From Betaproteobacteria bacterium UBA2293 (GTDB taxonomy: Bacteria; Pseudomonadota; Gammaproteobacteria; Burkholderiales; Rhodocyclaceae), in assembly GCA_002345845.1 (NCBI GenBank), contig DDWF01000304.1, positions 1 to 30,075 on the forward strand: DNA of 30,075 bases, given 5' to 3'. Every line of letters starts with the position of its first letter. Position 1 is the stretch's first letter. Shown here in pieces: positions 1 through 7,438 of the stretch. The position numbers were made by a program, and so were the translations under genes. The notes under the pieces are model-generated. The model saw nothing but the letters and a program-made list of their open reading frames with translations. It was not told the DNA's origin and ran no database searches.

Positions 1-833
1 AGCTGGTGTTCTTCTTCGACGAAGCCCATCTGCTCTTCTCGGATGCGCCGCAGGCACTGGTGGACAAGGTCGAGCAGGTGGTCCGCCTGATCCGTTCGAA
101 GGGCGTCGGTGTCTTCTTCGTCACGCAGAACCCGCTCGACGTCCCGGAAAAAATCCTCGGCCAGCTCGGCAACCGCGTCCAGCACGCCCTGCGCGCCTTC
201 ACCCCGCGCGACCAGAAAGCGGTCCAGGCGGCCGCACAGACCATGCGTGCCAATCCCAAGTTCGACGCCGCCACCGTCATCACCGAACTCGGTGTCGGCG
301 AAGCGCTGGTTTCCTTCCTCGACGAGAAAGGCCGACCGAACGTCGTCGAACGTGCACTGATCTTCCCGCCAGCCTCGCGCTTCGGCCCGCTGAGCGATGC
401 TGAGCGCCAGGCCATCATCCAGGCCTCGCCGATGCACGCCACCTACGGTCAGGCCATCGACCGCGAATCGGCCTACGAGGCCCTGCGCGGCCAACCGGCC
501 AGCAAACCGGCGGCGCCCGGCGCCATTCCGCCGCCCGCCAGCAGCGATCCGAATGCCTGGGGCAACACCACCGCCAGCCCCCCGCGTCCAGCCCCGGCAC
601 CGCAACAGCGGCAACAGCCCGCCCCCGCCCCGCAGGAAAGCGGCGGCGGCCTGCTCGATGCGCTCGGCGGCATGCTGACCGGCACCACCGGCCCGCGCGG
701 CGGGCGCCGCGAAGGCGTGCTCGAATCGGCAGCGAAGAGCGCCGCCCGCGGCATGGCCGGCACCGTCGGCCGCGCCGTCGGCCAGCAGATCCTGCGCGGC
801 ATCCTCGGCTCGATGCTCGGCGGCAAGCGCTGA
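1..833 (+). CDS. HerA/YjgR-type ATPase, DUF853 family (C-terminal part)
   Basis: This is the 3' part of a gene that begins before the window; the reading frame is open from base 3, so the GTG at base 6 is only an internal Val codon. About 276 residues are visible. They open with a Walker B-like strand (LVFFFDEAH), followed by a conserved stretch containing GVFFVTQNP and [17 protein letters not shown], typical of the DUF853 family (E. coli YjgR), which are HerA-like P-loop ATPases. The Walker A motif must lie upstream. A Pro/Ala/Gln-rich linker (about residues 165-215) precedes a Gly-rich tail ending GSMLGGKR. The family is predicted to be an AAA+ helicase or translocase, but its cellular role is poorly defined. 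The stop lies 7 bp from the end of the convergent hydrolase gene. Family assignment is firm; function is inferred. Confidence 0.88.
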   Translation, partial: LVFFFDEAHLLFSDAPQALVDKVEQVVRLIRSKGVGVFFVTQNPLDVPEKILGQLGNRVQHALRAFTPRDQKAVQAAAQTMRANPKFDAATVITELGVGEALVSFLDEKGRPNVVERALIFPPASRFGPLSDAERQAIIQASPMHATYGQAIDRESAYEALRGQPASKPAAPGAIPPPASSDPNAWGNTTASPPRPAPAPQQRQQPAPAPQESGGGLLDALGGMLTGTTGPRGGRREGVLESAAKSAARGMAGTVGRAVGQQILRGILGSMLGGKR

Positions 834-840
834 GCCGGAC

Positions 841-1758
841 TTACGCCCCGGCTGCTGGCTGGGGCGCCAGCCGGCCATGGCGCAGCCAGGCAACCGACTC
901 CTGCCACAGCGTGTCGCGGAAACGGCTGTTGAAGTAACCGAAATGGCCGATGCTCTCGACGCCGATGCTGGCCGGCGCGATGCGCACATGCTGGCGGCGG
1001 GCGTTGCGGTAATAGGCAAGCAGCCGGTCGAGCGCCGCCGGCGTGCCGAAGGGATCATCTTCCAGGCCGATCGCCAGCAGATCGCCACACATATCGGCAA
1101 AATGCCGCAACGGGTCGTCGCCCGGCCGCTGCCAGCGACGGTAGGCCTCTTCCAGCGAAGCCGGGCGGCGCGCCCATTCCCAGGCGGCGCCGGCCGGCAG
1201 GTCTTCGTGCCAGCCCAGGCGGCGAGCCGGAAAATAGCCACAGGCCGCCGTCAATAACGGCATCAGCAGATGCCAACGCAACCACATCAATGACTTGCCC
1301 GGCCCGTAGTCGCGCCAGTAGGCGTACTGCGCGCCGACCGTCAGCGCCCGACTGACCAATCCGGCCGAGGGCGCCAGCCCGAGCAGCAGGCCACCGATGC
1401 TGTGCCCGACCAGATACAACGGCTGCCCGGGGAAGGTGCGTCGGGCATGGCGCAAGGCCGCATCGCAGTCGTAGCGCCCCCAGTCGAGCTTGGTGATGTG
1501 CTGCCAGCGGCGCAAGCTGCCGTGGCGCGAAGCGCCGATGCCGCGATAGTCGTAGGTCAGCGCCGCCAGACCGTGTTCAGCGAGGAAGGCGGCGTAGCGA
1601 TGGTAGTACTCGGCTTTGACCGCCGTCGCCGGGTTGATCACCACCACCGCCGTGGCTTCGCCAGCGGCCGGCCACAGATGCGCCGCCAGGCGATAGCCGT
1701 CGGCAGCGACCAGTTCCAGCGCCTGCGCCGCCGTCATTTGGGGCGAACGGGCGTTCAC
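841..1758 (-). CDS. alpha/beta hydrolase (COG4757-like)
   Basis: A predicted serine hydrolase of about 305 residues. The nucleophile elbow is GHSIGG with Ser120, preceded by strand LYLVGHS. A YDYRGIGAS segment (about 70-77) follows the first core strands, and the likely catalytic His is His272 in ESIGHFGYF. There is no signal peptide, so it is probably cytoplasmic; the substrate is unknown. The open frame extends upstream to 1899, but that part overlaps the DUF2917 gene and reads as Arg/Gly-rich junk. I chose the GTG at 1758 because its GTGA overlaps the stop of the upstream gene and GGGAG lies 7 nt before it, which suggests translational coupling. The ATG at 1737 is the alternative start but has no good ribosome binding site. 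Confidence 0.85.
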   Translation of the reverse strand: MNARSPQMTAAQALELVAADGYRLAAHLWPAAGEATAVVVINPATAVKAEYYHRYAAFLAEHGLAALTYDYRGIGASRHGSLRRWQHITKLDWGRYDCDAALRHARRTFPGQPLYLVGHSIGGLLLGLAPSAGLVSRALTVGAQYAYWRDYGPGKSLMWLRWHLLMPLLTAACGYFPARRLGWHEDLPAGAAWEWARRPASLEEAYRRWQRPGDDPLRHFADMCGDLLAIGLEDDPFGTPAALDRLLAYYRNARRQHVRIAPASIGVESIGHFGYFNSRFRDTLWQESVAWLRHGRLAPQPAAGA

Positions 1759-2012
1759 GCCGGTGCTCCCGGCTGGCAGCCGACGCGGAGTCGGGCACCA
1801 GCCGGCGTCGACAGCACGACCTCGACGCCCGGCCGCAATTGCCAACCCTGACCAGCGCCAAGAATGTTGTCGCGGGTACTGTCGCTTTCGGTCAGCCACA
1901 CTTCGCCAGCCTCACAACACAATTGACCACTGCCGCGAACACGCAGGGTTTCGCAGCGCCGTAGCGACACGCGCAGCGGAACGTCATTGACAGCTTGCAG
2001 GATTGGTCGCAT
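1755..2012 (-). CDS. DUF2917 domain protein
   Basis: A small protein of about 85 residues. The core (LRVRGSGQLCCEAGEVWLTESD, then DNILGAGQGWQLRPG) matches the DUF2917 family, a small cupin-like beta fold of unknown function found in proteobacteria, often next to LysR regulators. The ATG at 2012 is preceded by an AGGA-type site, whereas the in-frame ATG at 2027 has none. The 3' end overlaps the hydrolase start by 4 bp (GTGA), so the two form an operon. It is divergent from the LysR gene at 2128, which is the natural candidate to regulate it. No catalytic motif is visible. Confidence 0.75.
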   Translation of the reverse strand: MRPILQAVNDVPLRVSLRRCETLRVRGSGQLCCEAGEVWLTESDSTRDNILGAGQGWQLRPGVEVVLSTPAGARLRVGCQPGAPA

Positions 2013-2090
2013 GGTCCTATCTTCCATTCATGATGTTCATAAACACCGGACAACGCTCCGGCCCACAACATCAATGTATTAGCCAAAACA

Positions 2091-2127
2091 GCATGAAACA
2101 AACGCAATTTCGGCATTCATTTCATGC
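2091..2127. promoter_or_regulatory. inverted repeat between DUF2917 and LysR genes
   Basis: GCATGAAA at 2091-2098 and its exact complement TTTCATGC at 2120-2127 lie in the divergent intergenic region, with arm centres 29 bp apart. The second arm abuts the LysR start codon at 2128. LysR-type regulators usually bind dyads in such regions, so this is a candidate operator. No experimental support; the dyad may be coincidental in a short AT-richer region. Confidence 0.35.
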
Positions 2128-3069
2128 ATGGAACGCATAAAACAGATGACTCCCGACCTGCGCCACCTGCCACCCCTCGACCCGCTGCGCGGCTTCGTCG
2201 CTGCCGCCCACCACGCCAGCTTCACCAAGGCCGGCGATGCGCTGTTCCTGACCCAGTCGGCAATCAGCCGTCAGGTGCAGACCCTGGAAAGCAAGCTCGG
2301 CGTGCCGCTGTTCCGGCGCAGCACCCGGCAACTGCAACTGACGCCGCAAGGCGAGATCCTCTATCGCGCCGCGCTCGCTGCCTTCGCCGAACTCGACGAC
2401 GCCGTCCGCCAGATCGCCGCGCCGCGCCGGCCTGCCGGTGTGACCATCTCGACCTCGATCGGTTTCGCCGCGCTGTGGCTGGTGCCGCGCCTCTCTGACT
2501 TCCAGGAGGCGCACCCGGACATTGCCGTGCGTCTGTCGGCCGACAACCGCGCCGTCGATCTCGAACTCGACGATGTCGATCTGGCCATCCGCTACTGCGC
2601 CCCCGGCGATGCCCCGGCCGGCAGCCGCCAGTTGTTCGCCGAAGCCCTGCTGCCGGTCGTCGGCCCCGGCCTGCGCGGCCAGTTACTCACCGCCGCCAGC
2701 CTAGACCGGGCCTCGCTCGGCCAGCTGACCCTGCTCACTTTCCAGGATGCCATTGCCCACCCGTGGTTCGCCTGGAACACCTGGCTGCAGCCGCTCGGCC
2801 TCGACGCCAGCCAGGCGCGCGGCCACCTGCAGTTCAACCACTACGACCAATGCATCGCCGCGGCACTGGCCGGGCAGGGCGTTGCCCTCGGCCGCGAACC
2901 GCTGATCCGCGACCTCCTCGCCGACTGCCGCCTGATCGCACTGGCGCCGCCGTGGCCGGTGCCCGAGCGCGCCTACTACCTGCTTGCCGGCGCCACGGCG
3001 AATGAACCCGCCGTCGCCGCCTTCACGGCCTGGCTGCTCGACCAGACCGATGCCTCACCCAAGGACTGA
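2128..3069 (+). CDS. LysR-family transcriptional regulator (GcvA-like)
   Basis: A regulator of about 313 residues with an N-terminal winged helix-turn-helix (about 15-75: RGFVAAAHHASFTKAGDALF, then TQSAISRQVQTLE and PLFRRSTRQLQLTPQG) and a LysR substrate-binding domain from about residue 100. The pattern is closest to the GcvA/AmpR-like branch. The effector is unknown. It is divergent from the DUF2917-hydrolase pair, which it probably controls, and is followed after 2 bp by a second LysR gene. The start is uncertain: ATG at 2128 or at 2146, neither with a clear ribosome binding site. Confidence 0.9.
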   Translation: MERIKQMTPDLRHLPPLDPLRGFVAAAHHASFTKAGDALFLTQSAISRQVQTLESKLGVPLFRRSTRQLQLTPQGEILYRAALAAFAELDDAVRQIAAPRRPAGVTISTSIGFAALWLVPRLSDFQEAHPDIAVRLSADNRAVDLELDDVDLAIRYCAPGDAPAGSRQLFAEALLPVVGPGLRGQLLTAASLDRASLGQLTLLTFQDAIAHPWFAWNTWLQPLGLDASQARGHLQFNHYDQCIAAALAGQGVALGREPLIRDLLADCRLIALAPPWPVPERAYYLLAGATANEPAVAAFTAWLLDQTDASPKD

Positions 3070-3071
3070 CC

Positions 3072-3938
3072 ATGCGCGACCTGCCGCCGCTGCACACCCT
3101 GCCCGCCTTCGAAGCCGCCGCCCGCCTCGGCAGCTTCCTCGCCGCCGCCGAAGCGCTGCACCTGACCCCCTCGGCGATCAGCCACCGTATCCGCCTGCTG
3201 GAAGAACACCTCGGCCAGCCGCTGTTCGAGCGCCGCCACCGCGCCGTCGCGCTGACCCCGGCCGGCCGCCGCTTTCTGGCCGTGGTCCGCGACAGCCTGC
3301 TCCGTCTCGACGAGGCCAGCGCCCTGCTGCGCGCCCCGCAACGCGAACGCCTGCGCCTGTCGGCGGCACCGGCCCTGGGCAGCCAGTGGCTGGTCGGTCG
3401 CATCGCCGCCTATCAGGAGCTGCACCCCGACCTCGAATTCGTCATCGGCAGCGCCACCAGCCTCGGCCCGCTGCTCGCCGGCGAAGCCGACATCGGCCTG
3501 CGCTACGGCGAGGAGGAGTGGCCCGGCCTGCTCGCCTGGAAACTGTTCGAGGAACGCATCTTCCCGGTGTGCAACCCGGCGCTGGCGGCGCAACTGCAGA
3601 CGCCGGTCGACCTCGATCGCCAGCGCCTGCTGCGCCACCCGCTGCTCTCCTGGCAACGCTGGTTCGCCGCCGCTGGACTCAAACGCGATGAACCGGCGCA
3701 TGGCCCGCTCTACGAAGATGCCCGGCTGATGCTTGAAGGCGCCGTTGCCGGCCACGGCATCGCCCTGATGGCCGGCAGCCTGGCCGCCCCCTATCTGGCC
3801 GACGGCCGCCTCGCCCGTCCCTTTGCCGTGGATTGCCCCGACCGCAGTTTTTACGTCGTCGCCCCGCCGGCCATCCAGGAGCGGCCGGCGGCGCTGGCCT
3901 TCATCCGCTGGCTGGTACGCGGCGCGCATGCGGCCTGA
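3072..3938 (+). CDS. second LysR-family regulator (GcvA-like)
   Basis: A 288-residue LysR protein: HTH at about 5-65 (PAFEAAARLGSFLAAAEAL, TPSAISHRIRLLEEHLGQPLFERR) and a C-terminal effector-binding domain with the GcvA-like segment DIGLRYGEEEWPGL. It starts 2 bp after the stop of the preceding LysR gene, so the two are co-transcribed. The two proteins are similar in layout but clearly diverged, so any duplication is old. The target is unknown; no metabolic gene lies immediately downstream. Confidence 0.9.
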   Translation: MRDLPPLHTLPAFEAAARLGSFLAAAEALHLTPSAISHRIRLLEEHLGQPLFERRHRAVALTPAGRRFLAVVRDSLLRLDEASALLRAPQRERLRLSAAPALGSQWLVGRIAAYQELHPDLEFVIGSATSLGPLLAGEADIGLRYGEEEWPGLLAWKLFEERIFPVCNPALAAQLQTPVDLDRQRLLRHPLLSWQRWFAAAGLKRDEPAHGPLYEDARLMLEGAVAGHGIALMAGSLAAPYLADGRLARPFAVDCPDRSFYVVAPPAIQERPAALAFIRWLVRGAHAA

Positions 3939-4086
3939 TGGGCAGGAGCATGGATATGTGGCACGCTCTTTCTGGCAGGCATCGCCTACGCTGTGACGGC
4001 CTGCTTGTCTGATCACCAAGGCATCTGAGCATTTACCGGGAGCGTCGATGCCATCGAATCGCCGCTCCGCAGAAAGGGAAGCATCC

Positions 4087-4428
4087 ATGGACCTTGTCTC
4101 AAGTGAACGCGAAAAGTCGGCCAAGACCCTGACCACGATCATCTATGCGCTGTACGCGGCGTCCTACCTGATCGGCATCACCGCCATCGTCGCCATCATC
4201 ATCAACTACGTCAAAAAGGAAGATGTTGCCGGCACCTTCCTCGAAAGCCACTTCCGCTGGCAGATCCGCACCTTCTGGTTCGGCCTGCTGTGGGGTGTGC
4301 TCGGCGCTCTGACGTTCCTGCTCGTGGTCGGCTGGTTCGTGGTTGTTGCTGACGGTATCTGGATCATCTACCGCATCGTCAAAGGCTGGCTGCGGCTCAA
4401 TGACAACAAGCCGATGTATGTCAACTGA
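4087..4428 (+). CDS. DUF4870-like small membrane protein
   Basis: A protein of 113 residues with two or three predicted membrane segments (about 15-40, including YLIGITAIVAIIINYV, and 65-100, including FLLVVGWFVVVADGIWIIY). The amphipathic stretch ESHFRWQIRTFW between them is a hallmark of DUF4870-like proteins. Function is unknown; the family is common in the inner membrane of proteobacteria. The ATG at 4087 has GGGAAG 6 nt upstream and is preferred to the in-frame ATG at 4048. It appears to be a single gene with no functional link to its neighbours. Confidence 0.8.
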   Translation: MDLVSSEREKSAKTLTTIIYALYAASYLIGITAIVAIIINYVKKEDVAGTFLESHFRWQIRTFWFGLLWGVLGALTFLLVVGWFVVVADGIWIIYRIVKGWLRLNDNKPMYVN

Positions 4429-4485
4429 GCTTCGGATGTACGGCGGGACGGGAGAACAGGGAACACCCCGCCCCGCTGACCGAGA

Positions 4486-4782
4486 TCAAGCGCCCGCAAA
4501 CGGGTTCAGCACCTCGACGCCCAGCGCCCTGAACTCGGCCACATTGCGAGTAACGACAGTCAGCGCGTGAGCTCGCGCCGTCGCCGAGATCATCGCGTCT
4601 TCGTACAGCGTCTCCGACTTCATGTGCATCAGCCTGGCCCAAGCGCGGAAGGCGGCTGCATCCATTGGCAGCACGTTGTAGGAGCCGGCCACCAGTTCGA
4701 GCCAGGCCAGCACGCCTCCGTGCGGCTTTGGCTTGCACAGTTCCGAGACGACGTTGGTGTCGAGGAGATACATGATCGTCAT
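4486..4782 (-). pseudogene. VapC-type PIN-domain toxin with internal deletion
   Basis: The 98 residues read as a VapC-like PIN ribonuclease: N-terminal strand MYLLDTNVVSEL (Asp8) and C-terminal half YEDAMISATARAHALTVVTRN (Asp62), ending GVEVLNPF. Members of this family are usually about 140 residues. Here HGGVLAWLE runs straight into LVAGSYNVLPM, so the middle of the domain, which normally carries the conserved Glu of the GEI motif and the following helix, is missing. The reading frame is kept. The last acidic position is Glu (NVAEF) where Asp is usual. No complete antitoxin gene precedes it. The product is probably an inactive remnant, although I could not run an alignment to prove the deletion. 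The alternative start is ATG at 4773. Confidence 0.72.
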
Positions 4783-5153
4783 TCCGCCGCGCTGAACGGG
4801 CGAAAATGGGCCAAATGCGAACTAATTGATGGGTCAATAAATCCACGCCTTGCATAGCAGGACAAGAGAGTTGCCGGGCTGGCCTATGGCAGCAAAGCGC
4901 GAACGGAACATTCGCTGCACCGCAGTAAAGGCCTGTCCGGTAGGCATGAGCAGCTTGCATGAAACTGTTTCACTCGTTTCGCTTTCAATTCGTTTGAGCC
5001 CATCTCAAACCCGCCGCATCCTCTCCTCACCGCTCCTTTCCGTCAGCAGTACGCCTACCCGGCACTAACTGCCCCGGACACCACCGCGCCCACCCCCTGG
5101 CGCGCCCTGTCGGCCGCATGTGTGGCCGGCCCACGGATTTCGAGGAGAACATC
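4783..5153. other. 371-base intergenic stretch without a clear gene
   Basis: This lies between the VapC-like remnant (leftward) and ilvE (rightward). On the minus strand a 40-codon open stretch ends in HFRPFSAAE and a stop that overlaps the VapC-like ATG (ATGA); it might be the tail of a lost antitoxin but is not recognisable. A dyad GTTTGAG-5 nt-CTCAAAC lies at 4992-5010, and a weak stem-loop (GGCCGC/GTGGCC) at 5112-5127 precedes the ilvE ribosome binding site. I see no tRNA, riboswitch or leader peptide rich in Ile, Leu or Val. Confidence 0.5.
4992..5010. promoter_or_regulatory. dyad upstream of ilvE
   Basis: A perfect 7-bp inverted repeat, GTTTGAG and CTCAAAC, separated by 5 bases (CCCAT). 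It lies about 145 bp upstream of the ilvE start in a pyrimidine-rich region. There is no following T-tract, so a protein-binding site is more likely than a terminator. The binding factor is unknown. Confidence 0.3.
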
Positions 5154-6068
5154 ATGCAAGACCGCGACGGTTTCATCTGGCTGGACGGACAGTGGCTGCC
5201 CTGGCGCGAGGCCAAGGTGCACGTGCTGACCCATACCCTGCATTACGGCTACGGCTGCTTCGAGGGCCTGCGCGCCTATGCGACGGCGGATGGGCCGGCA
5301 ATTTTCCGGCTCGACGAGCATCTGAAGCGCCTGGCCGATTCGGCGCACATCCTGGCCATCGATATGCCCTTCGACCGCGCCACGCTGGCTGAGGCCTGCT
5401 GCGCGGCGGTGCGGCGCAACGAGCTGAATAGCGCCTACATCCGGCCGCTGGTCTTTCTCGGTGCCGAGAAGCTGGGCGTTGATCCGGCCGGGGCGGCAAC
5501 GCATGTGATGGTCGCCGCCTGGTCGTGGGGCGCCTATCTCGGCGGCAAGGCGCTGGACGAGGGCATCCGCGTGCGGGTGTCGTCCTATGCGCGGCACCAT
5601 CCGAACGTGCAGATGTGCCGGGCCAAGGCCATCTCGATGTACGCCAATTCCATCCTCGCTGTGCGCGAAGCGCGCCGCGACGGTTACGACGAGGCGCTGC
5701 TGCTCGATACCGAGGGCTACGTCGCCGAGGGATCGAGCGAAAACCTGTTCCTGGTCCGCGACGGCGAATTGCTGCAGCCGGAAACCACCTCGGCGCTCGA
5801 CGGCATCACCCGGCGCACGGTGTGCACGCTGGCCGCCGAACTCAGCCTGCCGGTACGCAGCAAACGGATCACCCGCGACGAGCTGTATTGCGCCGACGAG
5901 GTGTTCCTGACCGGCACCGCGGCCGAGATCACGCCGGTAGTCGAGGTGGATCGCCGACGCATCGGCGACGGCCGGCCGGGGCCGGTGACGCGCGCCTTGC
6001 AACAGCGCTTCTTCGCCTGCGTACGCGGCGAGGACGCCAGCCACGCCGATTGGCTAACAGGCTGCTAA
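5154..6068 (+). CDS. ilvE: branched-chain amino acid aminotransferase
   Basis: A class IV pyridoxal-phosphate aminotransferase of 304 residues, near the usual IlvE length. It interconverts Leu, Ile and Val with their 2-oxo acids, using glutamate/2-oxoglutarate, in the cytoplasm. Visible hallmarks are HTLHYGYGCFEGLRAY (about 27-42), the PLP Lys158 in CRAKAISMYANS, GYVAEGSSENLFLV, the glycine-rich SALDGITRRTV and the C-terminal VFLTGTAAEITPV. The ATG at 5154 is preceded by GAGGAG at 5142-5147; the upstream in-frame ATG at 5118 lacks a site. It stands alone, away from other ilv genes, and converges on the TIR gene. Confidence 0.95.
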   Translation: MQDRDGFIWLDGQWLPWREAKVHVLTHTLHYGYGCFEGLRAYATADGPAIFRLDEHLKRLADSAHILAIDMPFDRATLAEACCAAVRRNELNSAYIRPLVFLGAEKLGVDPAGAATHVMVAAWSWGAYLGGKALDEGIRVRVSSYARHHPNVQMCRAKAISMYANSILAVREARRDGYDEALLLDTEGYVAEGSSENLFLVRDGELLQPETTSALDGITRRTVCTLAAELSLPVRSKRITRDELYCADEVFLTGTAAEITPVVEVDRRRIGDGRPGPVTRALQQRFFACVRGEDASHADWLTGC

Positions 6069-6074
6069 CACGAA

Positions 6075-6094
6075 GCTGGGGGTCGCCCCCCGGC
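6075..6094. terminator. hairpin between ilvE and the TIR gene
   Basis: GCTGGGGG and CCCCCGGC can form an 8-bp stem (one G-U pair) with a 4-base loop in the 34-bp gap between two convergent genes. Its position suits a bidirectional terminator, but no T-tract follows on either strand. Confidence 0.45.
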
Positions 6095-6102
6095 AACCGC
6101 AG

Positions 6103-7062
6103 TCAATTCGCCCGCCGCAGGACAACAGCCCCGTTTTCACCAGTATTTGGGCTGCGGTATTGCCCGGTGAGCGTCAAGCCATCCGGACTGGCCTGCACCA
6201 GTGCTTGGTACGGGAAGCCATTGACGACGTATTCCAGCGCCAGCTGGTTGCCGTTGACGATGCCGGCGCCACTGACCGGGCCATGCACGCTGATGCCCTG
6301 AAAAGCCACCTGCCCCCCCTGCTGCAGCAGGCGGTAATTGCCGCCCTCGGCATCCTGCCAGTTGCCGGTCAGGTTGATGGCTGCGACAGCCGGCAAGGTG
6401 CCGTTGCCATATTGCCCACCCTGGCCACCGATGACCGGCGGCATCATCTCTTCGCCGTTGTCTTCCAGATCGATGGCCGCGGCGACGAGGAAAAACAGAA
6501 TAGCGCCGCCAATTGCCCATTTTTTCCAGCCGCCCGCCTTGGCCGGGCCGACCGGTGGCGGCACCGGGTCGCCGCCGTCATCAGGCACCGGTGGCGGCAG
6601 GTCGAGGGCCTTGATCACGGTTTCCAGCAGTTTCGAAACATCGAACTCCCAGCGTTTATCAGTCAGTTCGATGGCATTGCGCCGGGCCAGCGGCTTCAGG
6701 TCATCGGGTAGCTGGTCGGCGGCCGGCATCTCCGCCCCTTCGACGAGAACCGGGATGACCCGCACCGTACTGTTGCCGAGGGCGCTGGCGATCTCCAGGC
6801 GGATGAAATCATCCGCATCGTCCAGACGCCGCCGGCCGGTGGCATCGGCGACGTTCAACCAGCGCGGGCCGATCACCGCCAGGAGGATGCCGCAGGAGCG
6901 CAGGGCGCGGTCGATTGCCTCGACGAAATCGACGCCGGGCTCGATGGTCTCGACATCGCGGAAGATGCGTACGGCGGGCAGGTGGTCGCGCAGATGGTCG
7001 GCCAATCGCCCGGCGGCGCTCTGGCTGTCCTGACGGCGGTAGCTGATGAAGATGCCTTTCAT
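6103..7062 (-). CDS. TIR-domain protein with one membrane helix and a C-terminal beta domain
   Basis: A protein of 319 residues. Residues 1-150 form a TIR domain: strand MKGIFISYRRQDS, RIFRDVETIEPG (about 33-43), then VIGPRWL, DDFIRLEI and VIPVLVEGA. Glu90 in FIRLEI occupies the position of the catalytic Glu of NAD-cleaving bacterial TIR domains. A Pro-rich linker (about 155-175) leads to one predicted membrane helix (about 182-198) with positive residues on the N-terminal side, so the TIR domain should be cytoplasmic and the C-terminal part periplasmic. Residues 225-319 (INLTGNWQ, repeated Tyr/Gly beta strands) resemble a small lipocalin-like beta domain. The ATG at 7062 has a strong GGAGGAGGG site; the upstream extension to 7164 is rejected. 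It lies 70 bp downstream of the PII-like gene on the same strand. NADase activity and a defence or signalling role are inferred. Confidence 0.88.
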   Translation of the reverse strand: MKGIFISYRRQDSQSAAGRLADHLRDHLPAVRIFRDVETIEPGVDFVEAIDRALRSCGILLAVIGPRWLNVADATGRRRLDDADDFIRLEIASALGNSTVRVIPVLVEGAEMPAADQLPDDLKPLARRNAIELTDKRWEFDVSKLLETVIKALDLPPPVPDDGGDPVPPPVGPAKAGGWKKWAIGGAILFFLVAAAIDLEDNGEEMMPPVIGGQGGQYGNGTLPAVAAINLTGNWQDAEGGNYRLLQQGGQVAFQGISVHGPVSGAGIVNGNQLALEYVVNGFPYQALVQASPDGLTLTGQYRSPNTGENGAVVLRRAN

Positions 7063-7132
7063 GGCTGCGTCCCTCCTCCGTGCCCAGAATAGCAACAGTT
7101 TGAGCGGCTGGCGACGCAGACGTTCGCAGCGG

Positions 7133-7438
7133 CTAGAACTTCTCCGGACGCAGCACCTCGACATCGTGCAGAAAGCCGATCATGGCGTAATCGCGGTAGT
7201 AAGTGGCCTGCAGATGGGCGAGCAGGGCTTCCGCCTGGCTGCGCGGGCAGAGCACCTCGATACGGATGTTGGCGGCTTCCTGCCAGCTGGCATCACGGAC
7301 GCCGCGGCTGCCCTTGCCGCGGGCATCGGAGATGGTGAAGCCACGGATGCCGTGCAAGGTGAAATCGCGCATCAGCCGGGTTTCCAGCACGGCTTCGGTG
7401 ATGACGGTGAGCAGGGTGCGCCTTTCAAGTTCGGTCAT
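7133..7438 (-). CDS. PII-like protein partner of SbtA
   Basis: A 101-residue ferredoxin-fold protein resembling PII signal proteins, in particular SbtB-type proteins. The segment HGIRGFTISDARGKGSRG corresponds to the PII strand leading into the T-loop, followed by IRIEVLCP and a C-terminal YAMIGFLHDVEVLRPEKF. The canonical GlnB uridylylation motif with Tyr51 is absent, so it is not a standard GlnB/GlnK. Its start overlaps the sbtA stop by 4 bp (ATGA), the usual arrangement for a permease and its PII-like regulator. The likely role is binding an adenine nucleotide and gating the bicarbonate permease; the ligand is inferred. Confidence 0.82.
   Translation of the reverse strand: MTELERRTLLTVITEAVLETRLMRDFTLHGIRGFTISDARGKGSRGVRDASWQEAANIRIEVLCPRSQAEALLAHLQATYYRDYAMIGFLHDVEVLRPEKF

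Noticed and set aside
1759..1899. N-terminal extension of the alpha/beta hydrolase to 1899
   Set aside because: It overlaps the DUF2917 gene completely and has an Arg/Gly-rich non-homologous composition.
5118..5153. Upstream ATG start for ilvE adding 12 residues
   Set aside because: No ribosome binding site, whereas ATG 5154 has GAGGAG at good spacing and matches the usual IlvE N-terminus.
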